Below are positions 8,390 to 15,655 of a stretch of 28,723 nucleotides of DNA, piece by piece (the first letter of the stretch is position 1; each line of letters begins with the position of its first letter). The notes below the pieces were generated by a model. The model was not told the DNA's origin, ran no database searches, and worked only from the letters and a program-made list of their open reading frames with translations. Source of the DNA: a virus; the IMG/VR virus record IMGVR_UViG_3300025732_000201, positions 1-28,723 of that record; one strand, given 5' to 3'. Position numbers and translations under genes: made by a program.

Positions 8390-9607
8390 CTAATACTGGG
8401 GGAACAGGCCCGCGAGGCCCATCTGCTGGGTCCAGCCGAACTTGCCGTAGTCGAAGGCCAAATTTTCATTGAACTGGCGGATCATCTCGTTCAGCTGGAG
8501 TTGGCGCAGGTATTGGTCAAACGACTGGCCCTGTTCGCCAAGGGCCATCTCGCGCTGGGCCAAGAGGTTCTGGGCCACGAGCGCCACGTTGCCCCGCTCC
8601 AGTTCGGCCGCCTGCATCTGCAGTTGGTTGTAGATCTGGTTCGCTTGGAGCTGCGTCTGGTAGGCCGCTTGGGCCCGGGCAAAGTCGCCCTGCGTGACCG
8701 CATCGGCCATCTCGACCGCAGCGGTGCGGCTGGCGCGATTGGCCTCGGCCGCCTTCATGGAGACATCGCGGCGGGCTGACAGGAGGCTATTGATGAAGCC
8801 TTCCTCCACGCCCGCTTGGCCCAACAGCTCTTGACCCCCTGCGGCACTCAGGCCCCGGGCTGCCGTCGCTTGGCTCAGCCGCGCTCGGGCCTGCTCGGCC
8901 AGCTGGGCCTGCTGTTCCTTCTGCTGTTCGAACAGCTGGTCTTGGAACGTCTGCCCCATCACATCGGGCTGGGCCAAGATCGCCTGCACGATCTTGTTGC
9001 GATCTTCCAATCCGACTGGCGGAGGCGGCGTAAAGGTGCCCGGCTTCAGAATCTCGGGCGCCGACCCAAACAGTTGCTTGGCCTGCGCGGCGGCTTCAGC
9101 CAGCGTCGGGATCGAGCCCGCGATGGGCGACGCCGCGAACGATCCCGCTGAGGCGCCTACGCCCCCACTGCTGCGGTAGGACGCTGGCACGCCACTGACG
9201 GTGGGCGTGGAGGTAGGTGTGGGGGTGGGGGTGGTCTTCGTTGTGGTCGTGGTGGTGGTGCGGCGCCGATAATCTTCGGCCTCTCCGGACGTGGAGATGC
9301 CCTGAATCATGGCATCCACGCCTCCCTCACCCATGCCCCAGCCGTAGCTGCCGCTCAGCCAGTTGCGAATTTCGTCATCGCTGGCATCTCGGCCCAGATA
9401 CTGCTTGTAGGCTGCGCGGAGACGCTGGGCTCCCGCCCCATTCAGGTTAACCGCACGGTCAACCGGCGACTCTTGTTTTTCTGGAGCGTCCGTGCCTCGA
9501 CGATCAGGTTCATCTGGCAACCCTCCAGTTTCTGGCTCGCGGCTCTCAGGCGGAAGAGGCCAAAATGGATCATCTGGGCGGGGCATCCGCTCTTCAGCTG
9601 GCACCAT
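8390..9607 (-). CDS. DUF4214-like domain protein with long helical C terminus
   Basis: 405 residues. After a Pro-rich leader, residues about 60-115 form a DUF4214-like domain (YKQYLGRDASDDEI, then NWLSGSYGWG and a final SGEAEDY). A Thr/Pro-rich linker (about 117-138) follows, then about 230 residues of long Gln/Ala/Glu-rich helices (about 170-390). The same domain occurs once in each of the next two upstream genes (9620-10447 and 10451-10984). In other proteins this domain accompanies surface-layer or exported proteins and may bind sugars or act as a spacer. The helical tail resembles internal virion proteins. AAGGA lies 9 bases before the ATG. Confidence 0.7.
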   Translation of the reverse strand: MVPAEERMPRPDDPFWPLPPESREPETGGLPDEPDRRGTDAPEKQESPVDRAVNLNGAGAQRLRAAYKQYLGRDASDDEIRNWLSGSYGWGMGEGGVDAMIQGISTSGEAEDYRRRTTTTTTTKTTPTPTPTSTPTVSGVPASYRSSGGVGASAGSFAASPIAGSIPTLAEAAAQAKQLFGSAPEILKPGTFTPPPPVGLEDRNKIVQAILAQPDVMGQTFQDQLFEQQKEQQAQLAEQARARLSQATAARGLSAAGGQELLGQAGVEEGFINSLLSARRDVSMKAAEANRASRTAAVEMADAVTQGDFARAQAAYQTQLQANQIYNQLQMQAAELERGNVALVAQNLLAQREMALGEQGQSFDQYLRQLQLNEMIRQFNENLAFDYGKFGWTQQMGLAGLFPQY

Positions 9608-9619
9608 GTCTTCGTGTCC

Positions 9620-10447
9620 TTAAATAGAGTATGGGGCGAAGGGCTGCTGCCCTCGTCGTTCCTGCGCATCGCGCTCAGCTTGCGCCAAGTAGGCCGCCAC
9701 CAGTTGGTAGTAGCGGGCCAGCTCGTCGCCCCCGTCAACAGTGCCCACTGCGGTGGGCGTGACCGGCCCCGTCACGGCCGTGCTCGTGGTGGTCGTGGGG
9801 CGGGGGACGCCGACGATGGCGTTCTGGGTCTGGTTGTAGGCCGCGTTGGCCGGGCCCCCTTCCGCCACGTCCTCGGGCAACCACTGCCAGCCCGTCGCCG
9901 TATTGCGCGTGGGGTCGGAGGCTTGGAGGACGTCGACGACGCCCACCTTGGAGCCCGTTTCAAAGTCAGACAGGACGCCGCCAAAGTCAATCTTGTCGCC
10001 TGCCCCACCCGGCACCTTGCGGGCGTTGGGGAACAGCGCCTTGAACTCGGGGTCGTTCATCACCGCATCCAGCTGGTCGGGCCGGTTCGCGTAGCGGCTG
10101 GCAATGCGCCCAAACATGTTCTTGACGCTGGTGCGGGCCTTGACGTCGCCGCCATAGTCGCCCGTGTTGAAGCCCAGCATCGTGCCTGTGGTGCCCCGGC
10201 GCAACTGGTCGCGGCCCGTCAGGCCCAGCACGGCCTGCTGCGTCTGGCTCTGGCCCCCTCCGGCCTGCCCCGCTCGGTAGCCTTGGGCCTCCCCCGACTG
10301 CCCAATCGCGCTCAGGATCGGGGCGATGTTGCCCGCTTGGCCCCAGCCATACGCGCCACTGAGCCACTGGTTGAGTTCGTCTTCGGAGGCGGCCCGGCCC
10401 AGCTGCTGCTGGTAAGCGGCGGCAATCTGTTCACGTTCGGTCGGCAT
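9620..10447 (-). CDS. DUF4214-like domain protein
   Basis: 275 residues. Residues about 5-58 are a DUF4214-like domain (IAAAYQQQLGRAASEDELNQ, then WLSGAYGWGQ and SGEAQGY), very close to that of both neighbours. The centre (about 80-185) looks globular, with aromatic residues and a WLPEDVAEGG stretch. A Thr/Pro linker (about 205-230) is followed by a short helical tail. GGAG lies 9 bases before the ATG. The function is unknown; the domain triplication and genomic position suggest a virion component. Confidence 0.7.
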   Translation of the reverse strand: MPTEREQIAAAYQQQLGRAASEDELNQWLSGAYGWGQAGNIAPILSAIGQSGEAQGYRAGQAGGGQSQTQQAVLGLTGRDQLRRGTTGTMLGFNTGDYGGDVKARTSVKNMFGRIASRYANRPDQLDAVMNDPEFKALFPNARKVPGGAGDKIDFGGVLSDFETGSKVGVVDVLQASDPTRNTATGWQWLPEDVAEGGPANAAYNQTQNAIVGVPRPTTTTSTAVTGPVTPTAVGTVDGGDELARYYQLVAAYLAQAERDAQERRGQQPFAPYSI

Positions 10448-10450
10448 AGT

Positions 10451-10984
10451 TTAGAACTCCGGCACGCCGAGAATGGCTCGGCGCATTCGCTGCACATCTT
10501 GGCCCCCCAGCGGCTTGGCGCTCGGGCCACCCTGCGGGCGCTGTGGCACTTGACCCATGTTGCCCACGAATCCACGCGGACCTGCAAGGGCTCCGGGCTG
10601 GTCCATCCACGACATATCATTCCCTGCGGCCTCGCCTTGCGCCCGATACTGACGAGCCTGATCGGCCCACTGATTGGGCGAGGGGCCCATGGGCCGGTTG
10701 ACCGGGGGGCGCTGCTGGGCTTCGGGCGAGGTGCGGATGGCCTCGAAGATCGGCATCAGGTTGCCCGACTGGCCATGGCCGTAGGCGCCACTGAGCCAGC
10801 CCTGTATCTCTTGCGGGGAGGCGGCACGGCCCAGAAACTGCCGGTAGGCCCGCTGCAGCTGCTGGGCCTCGTCGGCCGGAGACATCTGCGGGCCGCCGCC
10901 TCCGGCGGGCGGCCTCGGGAATTTCTGTCTCGGATTAGGGCCGTCGCTGTTGGGGATCGGCGCGAAGTTCGGATCGAACATCAT
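10451..10984 (-). CDS. DUF4214-like domain protein
   Basis: 177 residues from the ATG at 10984. The open frame extends 31 codons further upstream into the preceding gene, but the Pro/Arg-rich sequence there looks like a shadow. A Pro/Gly-rich leader precedes a DUF4214-like domain at about 40-92 (LQRAYRQFLGRAASPQEIQG, WLSGAYGHGQ, SPEAQ). The C-terminal half is Gly/Pro/Gln-rich and probably unstructured. It is the first of three tandem genes carrying this domain. The second codon is also ATG, so the start could be 3 bases later. Confidence 0.65.
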   Translation of the reverse strand: MMFDPNFAPIPNSDGPNPRQKFPRPPAGGGGPQMSPADEAQQLQRAYRQFLGRAASPQEIQGWLSGAYGHGQSGNLMPIFEAIRTSPEAQQRPPVNRPMGPSPNQWADQARQYRAQGEAAGNDMSWMDQPGALAGPRGFVGNMGQVPQRPQGGPSAKPLGGQDVQRMRRAILGVPEF

Positions 10985-10989
10985 GGGGG

Positions 10990-11499
10990 TTAGCTCAGGG
11001 GGCTGAGGATCGCGGACTGGATGGGGGAGAGGGCGTTGGCGGCGGCCGAGGGCTGGCCCGTCTGCTGCTGGAGCCACTGGCCAAAGGAGGCCATGGCTTC
11101 ATCGACGCTCTGAACGGGGCCCACAATCTGCTGGACGTCCATCGCGGACAGCGGTTGGCCAAGGACCTGCTGGCCCGCCCGGGCCAAGAGTTCAAAGGGG
11201 TTCTGGGAGTGGCGGTTGGCCCAGACAATCTGTTCGGCCGTCTGGACGGGCGTCGTGGGATAGAGGGGCCCGGGTCCCGGCGTGCCTGCGCCGGGAGCGC
11301 CCATCGGCGCTTGGGGCGCTTGGGGCGAGGCGGCCATGCGCATCGGGGCACGGGGCTGCCCAAAGCCGCGAGGCCCCCCATTGTTGGCTTGGGTCAGGGG
11401 CGCCGGACGGGACGTGGGCTGGCTCGACCCGGGCGAGAAGCCTCGGGGGGCGCCGGTCTCTCGGCTGGACGAACGGTAGAGCGGGAGTTGAATGGCCAT
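10990..11499 (-). CDS. Pro/Gly-rich hypothetical protein
   Basis: 169 residues from the ATG at 11499, which overlaps the endolysin stop by one base (TAATG). The longer frame to 11532 is rejected. The first about 90 residues are Pro/Gly/Arg/Ser-rich and probably disordered. The last about 75 are helical (AEQIVWANRHSQNPFELLAR and QSVDEAMASFGQWLQQQTG). No family is recognised. It links the lysis genes to the DUF4214-like group and is likely a minor virion protein. Confidence 0.6.
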   Translation of the reverse strand: MAIQLPLYRSSSRETGAPRGFSPGSSQPTSRPAPLTQANNGGPRGFGQPRAPMRMAASPQAPQAPMGAPGAGTPGPGPLYPTTPVQTAEQIVWANRHSQNPFELLARAGQQVLGQPLSAMDVQQIVGPVQSVDEAMASFGQWLQQQTGQPSAAANALSPIQSAILSPLS

Positions 11500-11960
11500 T
11501 ACAGTCCCAGTTGATAGAGGCGGTGGACCCACCCCTTCAGGAAGGGATGGGACGCGATGGATACGTAGTAGTCCAGCCGGGCCCGCAGCAAGGTGCGGGC
11601 GTCCGCCCCATCAATCGCCGTCAAGGTGTTCGGGCCGATCACGCCATCAGCCGTGACGCGCAGGGCCTGCTGCAACGGCTTGATGGCCAGCGGCCCACTG
11701 TTGACAAGCCAGTCGCACACGATTTCCGCATTGGTCACCGACTGCAGCTGGTGCAAGTTATACTTGCGGAGGTAGTCCCGCAAATAGAGGGTGACGGCGT
11801 CGGCCTTGGTCAGGTTCCGAATGTCGAGGTCTGGGTAGGCGCGGCGGCTAATGCCGTATTTGGTCAAGCCCCCGGGGTCCTTGGGATGCTCGACCATGCC
11901 CCCCTCGCGCTCAATAATCCCATACACGATGGCGAGCTGCTGGACCTGTGTGAGTGCCAC
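11499..11960 (-). CDS. Endolysin: GH108-type N-acetylmuramidase with C-terminal peptidoglycan-binding domain
   Basis: 153 residues. The N terminus has the GH108 signature: EREGG with the presumed catalytic Glu19, followed by HPKDPGGLTKYGIS at 25-38. Residues about 75-150 match the companion domain of this family (PG_binding_3-like: NSGPLAIKPLQQALRVTADG, VIGPNTLTAI). The protein should hydrolyse the MurNAc-GlcNAc bond of the host wall during lysis. There is no signal peptide, so it needs a holin to reach the wall; two candidate membrane proteins lie directly upstream. Length and motif order are normal for the family. Confidence 0.9.
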   Translation of the reverse strand: MALTQVQQLAIVYGIIEREGGMVEHPKDPGGLTKYGISRRAYPDLDIRNLTKADAVTLYLRDYLRKYNLHQLQSVTNAEIVCDWLVNSGPLAIKPLQQALRVTADGVIGPNTLTAIDGADARTLLRARLDYYVSIASHPFLKGWVHRLYQLGL

Positions 11961-12197
11961 TTATTTGCCAAAGACTTGCTGGAGTAACGCCAAGAGGGCA
12001 CCCGCCGCGGTGCCACTGGCGGCCCCCACGGCGGCAGCGGCCCGGGTCGGGGCCCGATCTTCGAGGATGCCCACGCGGGCATCCAGCTTGAAGACGCGCC
12101 CATTTTGCTCGCGTTGAAGCTTGACCAGCTCTTGCACGTCTTGGCGAATCGGTTCGATATGGGCGAGGAACTCCTCGCGGCTAATCGGGTCGGACAT
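11961..12197 (-). CDS. Small coiled-coil membrane protein, holin-like or lysis accessory
   Basis: 78 residues. Residues 6-50 are a charged amphipathic helix or coiled coil (EEFLAHIEPIRQDVQELVKL, then a heptad-like QREQNGRVFKLDARV). The C terminus (about 52-76) is one Ala/Gly/Leu-rich hydrophobic segment (AGALLALLQQVFG). This tail-anchored layout occurs in XhlA-like and other phage lysis accessory proteins. It abuts the muramidase start directly and lies 6 bases after the end of the proposed frameshift extension of the gene upstream. The function is inferred from topology and position. Confidence 0.7.
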   Translation of the reverse strand: MSDPISREEFLAHIEPIRQDVQELVKLQREQNGRVFKLDARVGILEDRAPTRAAAAVGAASGTAAGALLALLQQVFGK

Positions 12198-12203
12198 GGA
12201 CGG

Positions 12204-12712
12204 TTACCAGCTCCAGCGCATCGTGCCCTGAGCCCCCCAGCGCCCCGTCCATGTCCGGGAGGCCATGGCCTCGACCGTCAGGTGGGGAGTCCGGGGCGTC
12301 CACTGCACGCCTGCCTGTACGCCTACAGAGGTGACCCCGGCGAGGAGTTCGCCCCGGCGACCGGGGCGCTGGGAAAATTTGACGACGCTCCCAGTCCCAC
12401 TTCGGGCAGGGTGGCTTTGATGCGGGCCTCGGTCTCCTCCGGACTCAGCCCAAACTGGGGCGACACGGCCTCGATGGCCCGTTCCAATTTCTGGTAGGAG
12501 GTCGCGGGCAGCTTGGCCTTGAGGCGCGCCGCCCCCCATTCTTCTGCCTCAAAGATGGCCCGGCGAATGGCGGCATCGAGCGCCGCCTGCTGGGCCTCCG
12601 ACAGTTGGATGTGAAGCCGCCGCAACAGCTGCACGGCTCCGGCCACGAGGATCGGCACCAGCGCCGCAATCCCGGCCTGCACAATCGTCTGGACAATCTG
12701 TTCCATCGCCAT
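12204..12712 (-). CDS. Proposed -1 frameshift product of the holin-like gene (about 169 aa)
   Basis: If ribosomes slip back one base on A_AAT_TTT (12374-12380), translation leaves the holin frame after Phe113 and reads 56 more codons (SQRPGRRGELLAGVTS to the end at MRWSW), stopping at TAA 12204-12206, 6 bases before the next gene. Counting third positions by hand, this extension has about 84% G or C, like real genes here. The same frame upstream of the slippery site has only about half. The extension alternates polar and hydrophobic residues and ends in an aromatic, resembling membrane beta-strands. No ATG, GTG or TTG lies between 12536 and the heptamer in that frame, so separate initiation would need the ATG at 12539 deep inside the gene. 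Confidence 0.6.
12323..12712 (-). CDS. Holin-like membrane protein (zero-frame product)
   Basis: 129 residues. A single hydrophobic helix at about 5-30 (IVQAGIAALVPILVAGAVQL) is followed by a charged helical region with Ala, Glu and Arg, including an AIFEAEEWGAARLKAKLP stretch. This resembles the one-TM LL-H-type holins that sit next to endolysins. The last 16 residues after Phe113 are Pro/Ser/Ala/Gly-rich and unstructured. The gene ends in TAG at 12323, leaving 125 bases before the next gene in a block where gaps are otherwise 0-11 bases. A slippery site and hairpin lie at codons 111-118 (see the frameshift entries). No good Shine-Dalgarno is seen; an in-frame ATG two codons downstream is an alternative start. 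Confidence 0.7.
   Translation of the reverse strand: MAMEQIVQTIVQAGIAALVPILVAGAVQLLRRLHIQLSEAQQAALDAAIRRAIFEAEEWGAARLKAKLPATSYQKLERAIEAVSPQFGLSPEETEARIKATLPEVGLGASSNFPSAPVAGANSSPGSPL
12350..12380 (-). promoter_or_regulatory. Programmed -1 ribosomal frameshift signal
   Basis: Minus-strand heptamer AAATTTT (12374-12380) lies in the phase A_AAT_TTT relative to the holin frame, the canonical X_XXY_YYZ arrangement. After a 5-base spacer (CCCAG) comes a perfect 8-bp stem CGCCCCGG/CCGGGGCG (12361-12368 with 12350-12357) closed by TCG. Heptamer, spacer length and GC-only stem all match known -1 frameshift stimulators. An A/T run of seven is rare in this GC-rich block. Confidence 0.7.
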
Positions 12713-12715
12713 CGG

Positions 12716-13360
12716 TTACTGTGGGGGGAGGCCGAGGGCCGCCCGCCATTCCTTTCGAGACTGGGCCACGCTGGCGTCAAGGGACATTCCCTCCGCGATG
12801 TGGCGCCACAGGGTGCGGGCCACCCATGTGATGGCCCCGGCATTCAGGGTCTGGCCCGCCTGCGCATAGTCGGCAGCCAGCGGCCCCCCCAGCTGCTCCA
12901 CGAAAAACACATCGCCCGGATACGGTTTGGGCGCAGGCGCCGGGGGCGGCACCGGCACGGGGGCCGCCTGCGGCAAGGGGTAGATGGGCGGATTGTTCGG
13001 CCGGTGGTGCGCCGCCGGAATTTCATTGGCCACCGGCAGCGCCGGGATGCCCAGCGGCTCGGGCCCATCGTTGGCTTGCCCGATCAGGTCGAACTGGCGC
13101 TCCGCCACCCAGATGGCATCGTGGGAGACACCCGTACAGCGATGGGGCCCGATGGTGACCGGGAATCCCTGCGGAGGCGTGTATTGCGCCTCCCCGCTGG
13201 TCTTGCCCATGAACGACGCGGGCAGTCCCTGCTCGCGCAACAGGGTGATGACGCGGGTCACATGCGCCACGCAATCGCTGACACGATTCGTCTGCAAGCG
13301 GGCCGGAGTTTCCCGGTCGGCTTGGCGACTCGCGGCGAGCACCTGCTGGGGGAGGGTCAT
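12716..13360 (-). CDS. Hypothetical late protein with Pro-rich linker
   Basis: 214 residues. The N-terminal half (about 1-110) looks globular: a helix with VSDCVAHVTRVITLLREQG, then SHDAIWV and QFDLIGQANDG. This vaguely recalls a small phage family in which a helical part precedes a conserved 'D..' and 'DVIGG'-type ending, often found near lysis or tail genes. A Pro/Ala/Val linker (about 130-150) leads to a C-terminal helical domain (about 155-214) with several Trp. The function is unknown. It lies directly before the holin-like gene. Confidence 0.6.
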   Translation of the reverse strand: MTLPQQVLAASRQADRETPARLQTNRVSDCVAHVTRVITLLREQGLPASFMGKTSGEAQYTPPQGFPVTIGPHRCTGVSHDAIWVAERQFDLIGQANDGPEPLGIPALPVANEIPAAHHRPNNPPIYPLPQAAPVPVPPPAPAPKPYPGDVFFVEQLGGPLAADYAQAGQTLNAGAITWVARTLWRHIAEGMSLDASVAQSRKEWRAALGLPPQ

Positions 13361-13364
13361 ACCG

Positions 13365-13793
13365 TTACCCGTTGGCCAACGCTTGCAGGTCGCTCAGGAT
13401 TTGCGCCGAGCGATCCGCCGCGATAATGCCTTTGCCGACGAGCGCCGCGAAAATCTGGTTGAACCTCGGGTCAGCCAGATCGACGTAGTCGGCGGTGGTG
13501 AACTGCGCCATGCCCCACACGACGTCGGCGTCGGTGCTGCTGTTGGCGCTCGCCCACTCGGTCGGCGTCAAGACGCTGATGACCTGCGACTTGGTCACGC
13601 GGGTCTTCTGCGGCACGGGCGCGGGTGAAAACGTGTCACTCGCGGCATCGTAGAGCATCCCGACGGTCGGGTTATCGGGCCGGTCGGTCACGTCAAGGAA
13701 CGTCCACGAATCATTGGGCGGGATCGGCATTCCGCCGCTGCCTTGCCACTCGCTCTGTGCGATACCGTTCTTGATTTGTAATTGTCGCTTCAT
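13365..13793 (-). CDS. Hypothetical protein, probable minor tail or fibre-associated
   Basis: 142 residues. The start (MKRQLQIKNGIAQ, then WTFLDVTDRPDNPTVGMLYD) resembles short tail-fibre-associated proteins that describe a 'what comes in, what comes out' beta segment. The C-terminal half is helical (QVISVLTPTEWAS, NQIFAALVGKGIIAADRSAQ). The stop of the upstream gene abuts its ATG. A family name is not secure. Confidence 0.55.
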   Translation of the reverse strand: MKRQLQIKNGIAQSEWQGSGGMPIPPNDSWTFLDVTDRPDNPTVGMLYDAASDTFSPAPVPQKTRVTKSQVISVLTPTEWASANSSTDADVVWGMAQFTTADYVDLADPRFNQIFAALVGKGIIAADRSAQILSDLQALANG

Positions 13794-14378
13794 TTAGAAG
13801 AACTCCACTACACAAAAACCCACTGTCGGGCTACCGCCAGCGGCCCAATACTCGCCGCGCTGCGCCGTGACGGTTGTGCTGTTTGTGAGGATCACAGAGC
13901 ACATATTGTTGTTGCCTGCTGGGTATCCGCCTGTGTTGTCATTGGAGGTCGTCCCCATGAACAACACCACGCTCTTTGCGGTATCCACCGCCGTGATCGT
14001 GCCGGTTTTGGTCGGCGTCTCCGTGGTGAAAGCAATGGTGCTGTATTGAATTGACTTAATCACCCCGGGCACAAATTCGAGCACAGACGCCTTCGCGACT
14101 GCTCCGCCACCGCCCGTATTGACCGTGAACGTCACACTCGTTGGGCTGATGGCGCTCACACGCGCAAACCAATACTGCTTCGTGTCGTTATACGCAGAAA
14201 AACTATTGTTCCCGAACAACACGATCGTGTTGGCTGTATCAACGGCGGCAATGGTTACGGCGGCGGACGCGGTACCCGAAGCCGTTTGCGCTGACCGAAT
14301 GAGCGACGACGCGCCCCACTGGGCAATAACGCCGCTCGATCCCAGCGGCCCGATGCGATTTGCACCACGTCTATTCAT
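13794..14378 (-). CDS. Beta-rich presumed tail/fibre protein with internal repeat
   Basis: 194 residues, almost all predicted beta. Two related halves are visible: residues about 41-103 and 127-194, with AAVDTANTIVLF (44-55) matching TAVDTAKSVVLF (129-140). Both are followed by a Thr/Ser/Val-rich strand set and a Gly-rich turn. The protein ends in aromatic residues (VVEFF). Such repeated small beta-domains are typical of receptor-binding or decoration proteins. Its DNA is poorer in G+C than neighbouring genes, with more A/T-ending codons, suggesting acquisition by recombination. Confidence 0.6.
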   Translation of the reverse strand: MNRRGANRIGPLGSSGVIAQWGASSLIRSAQTASGTASAAVTIAAVDTANTIVLFGNNSFSAYNDTKQYWFARVSAISPTSVTFTVNTGGGGAVAKASVLEFVPGVIKSIQYSTIAFTTETPTKTGTITAVDTAKSVVLFMGTTSNDNTGGYPAGNNNMCSVILTNSTTVTAQRGEYWAAGGSPTVGFCVVEFF

Positions 14379-14389
14379 GATGCAATGCC

Positions 14390-14737
14390 TTAGCCGATGC
14401 GGTTGACGTAGCCATTAATCAAGATCACGTTGGCCGTTGCGGCGAACGCCTTGACCACCAGCGAATTGGTCAGCACCATGCCGGGGATGACGAGCATGTA
14501 GCCCGATTCCGCGGGGATCGTGACCTCGACGTTGCCGTCGGGTGCGGTGGCTTCACCCCACTCGATGGTCAGCTTGCGAGCCGTGGTATCGCTGTTGACG
14601 GCCCAGAGCCAGATTTCATCCAGCGAGGTGGCGTGCGCGGTGTGGATCGTGGTACCGGCCGTGGCGGTCGCCGCGACCTTGATCTGCTTGCCGTCGGTCG
14701 AGCCGCTGAGTTTGAGTTTGGTAAAGGAAACAGCCAT
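14390..14737 (-). CDS. Small beta-rich presumed virion protein
   Basis: 115 residues in a pattern of short strands (QIKVAATATAGTTIHTAH, EIWLWAVNSDTTARKLTIEW, then VEVTIPAESGYMLVIPGMVL). This pattern is common in small phage proteins that coat the head or tail and describe a jelly-roll-like domain. There is no signal peptide. It sits within a run of five small genes of similar type. No precise family is assigned. Confidence 0.6.
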   Translation of the reverse strand: MAVSFTKLKLSGSTDGKQIKVAATATAGTTIHTAHATSLDEIWLWAVNSDTTARKLTIEWGEATAPDGNVEVTIPAESGYMLVIPGMVLTNSLVVKAFAATANVILINGYVNRIG

Positions 14738-14746
14738 GAAATCCTC

Positions 14747-15124
14747 TTAGCTAAAGACTTGCGTGGACAGAATGTTCTGGTCGGAATCGACCGCTGCACC
14801 CGTGGCCCCGACCGTGGCGGCTTTTTGCCAGTTGGTGCCGTCGCAGACGAAGGTGGCGCTATCGTATTGGGCGGTCAGGGTTGCGGTGGTAGCTCCGTCC
14901 AGCGTTTCGCTGGCGTTGCCGTCGAGCGTGACGGCGTTCGCGCTGCTATCGGTCTTCTTGACCGTGATGATCTTGCCCGCGTTGCCCGACGCGGCATAGA
15001 AGGTGATGGTGACGGCGCCGCCCGAGGCGCTCGTGTTGACCTGCACGTTGTCGCCGTCGTTGGTGCTGACGGTGTAATTGGCGGTCTTGCTGAGAACGGC
15101 GGGAATGGCTTTGATGTAGGACAT
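14747..15124 (-). CDS. Beta-domain virion protein, paralogue of 15128-15649 and 19140-19508
   Basis: 125 residues. Residues about 10-95 hold a domain shared with two other genes in this window: LSKTANYTV, then DGDNV, YAASGNAGKIITVKK, ASETLDGATT and DGTNWQ. This 'TVKK...SETLDGA...DGTNW' pattern is common in phage tail-fibre and decoration proteins. The C-terminal about 25 residues are a Thr/Ala/Gln tail not found in the paralogues. No signal peptide is present, unlike the other two copies. Confidence 0.7.
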   Translation of the reverse strand: MSYIKAIPAVLSKTANYTVSTNDGDNVQVNTSASGGAVTITFYAASGNAGKIITVKKTDSSANAVTLDGNASETLDGATTATLTAQYDSATFVCDGTNWQKAATVGATGAAVDSDQNILSTQVFS

Positions 15125-15127
15125 AGG

Positions 15128-15649
15128 TTAGACCAGATGCCAGTTGGTGCCATCCGAGATGGCGGTGAGGGACTGATACTTGGCGCCAATGACGACGGTC
15201 GCGGCCCCATCCAGCGTTTCACTCGCGTAGCCGTCGATGGTGACGGCGCCCGTGCCGATGTTCTTGACCGTGACCGTACGCCCCGCATTGCCCGAGGCGG
15301 TGTAGAGGGTGACGGTGTACGTGCCGTTCATCAGGACGGTGACGTGGGCCCCATCGTTCGTCGTGACGGTGTAGTCGGCCGTCTTGCTCAGGAGGGTGGA
15401 CGGGATGCCGACGCTCAGGTCGACGCCATCAATGGTGACGCCCGCCGACGCGGCAATATTGCCCGTGAGCGTGCCCCCCGTCCGGTCCAGCGCGTTGGAG
15501 GACAGCTGGGCAAAATTGGCGTTCACCTCGGCGCTATAGATGGTGCCGCCGGGGCTGAAGCTGTTCGGGACGTTGATTTGGGCCGAGGCCGCCCGAGGGA
15601 CCAACAGGGCCACCAGTAGGACGAACAGGGCAGACAGCGCAAAGGTCAT
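15128..15649 (-). CDS. Beta-domain tail-type protein with signal peptide
   Basis: 173 residues. The first 23 are hydrophobic (LSALFVLLVALLVPRAASA) and end in an AxA-type site before QINVPNS, so they look like a Sec signal peptide, though the n-region lacks a positive charge. Residues about 25-75 (FSPGGTIYSAEVNANF, then LDRTGGTLTGNI, GVTIDGVDLS) are typical of tail-fibre N-terminal regions. Residues about 85-173 carry the shared beta-domain (LSKTADYTV, GNAGRTVTVKN, SETLDGAAT, DGTNWHLV). A signal peptide on a presumed virion part is odd. It may instead mark a protein exported to the host envelope. Confidence 0.65.
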   Translation of the reverse strand: MTFALSALFVLLVALLVPRAASAQINVPNSFSPGGTIYSAEVNANFAQLSSNALDRTGGTLTGNIAASAGVTIDGVDLSVGIPSTLLSKTADYTVTTNDGAHVTVLMNGTYTVTLYTASGNAGRTVTVKNIGTGAVTIDGYASETLDGAATVVIGAKYQSLTAISDGTNWHLV

Positions 15650-15655
15650 GGGTCG

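Noticed and set aside
12204-12539. Independent 111-codon gene starting at the ATG at 12539
   Set aside because: A weak GAGG precedes it, but the part overlapping the holin gene has random third-position composition and no domain; coding signature appears only after the slippery site. Not fully excluded.
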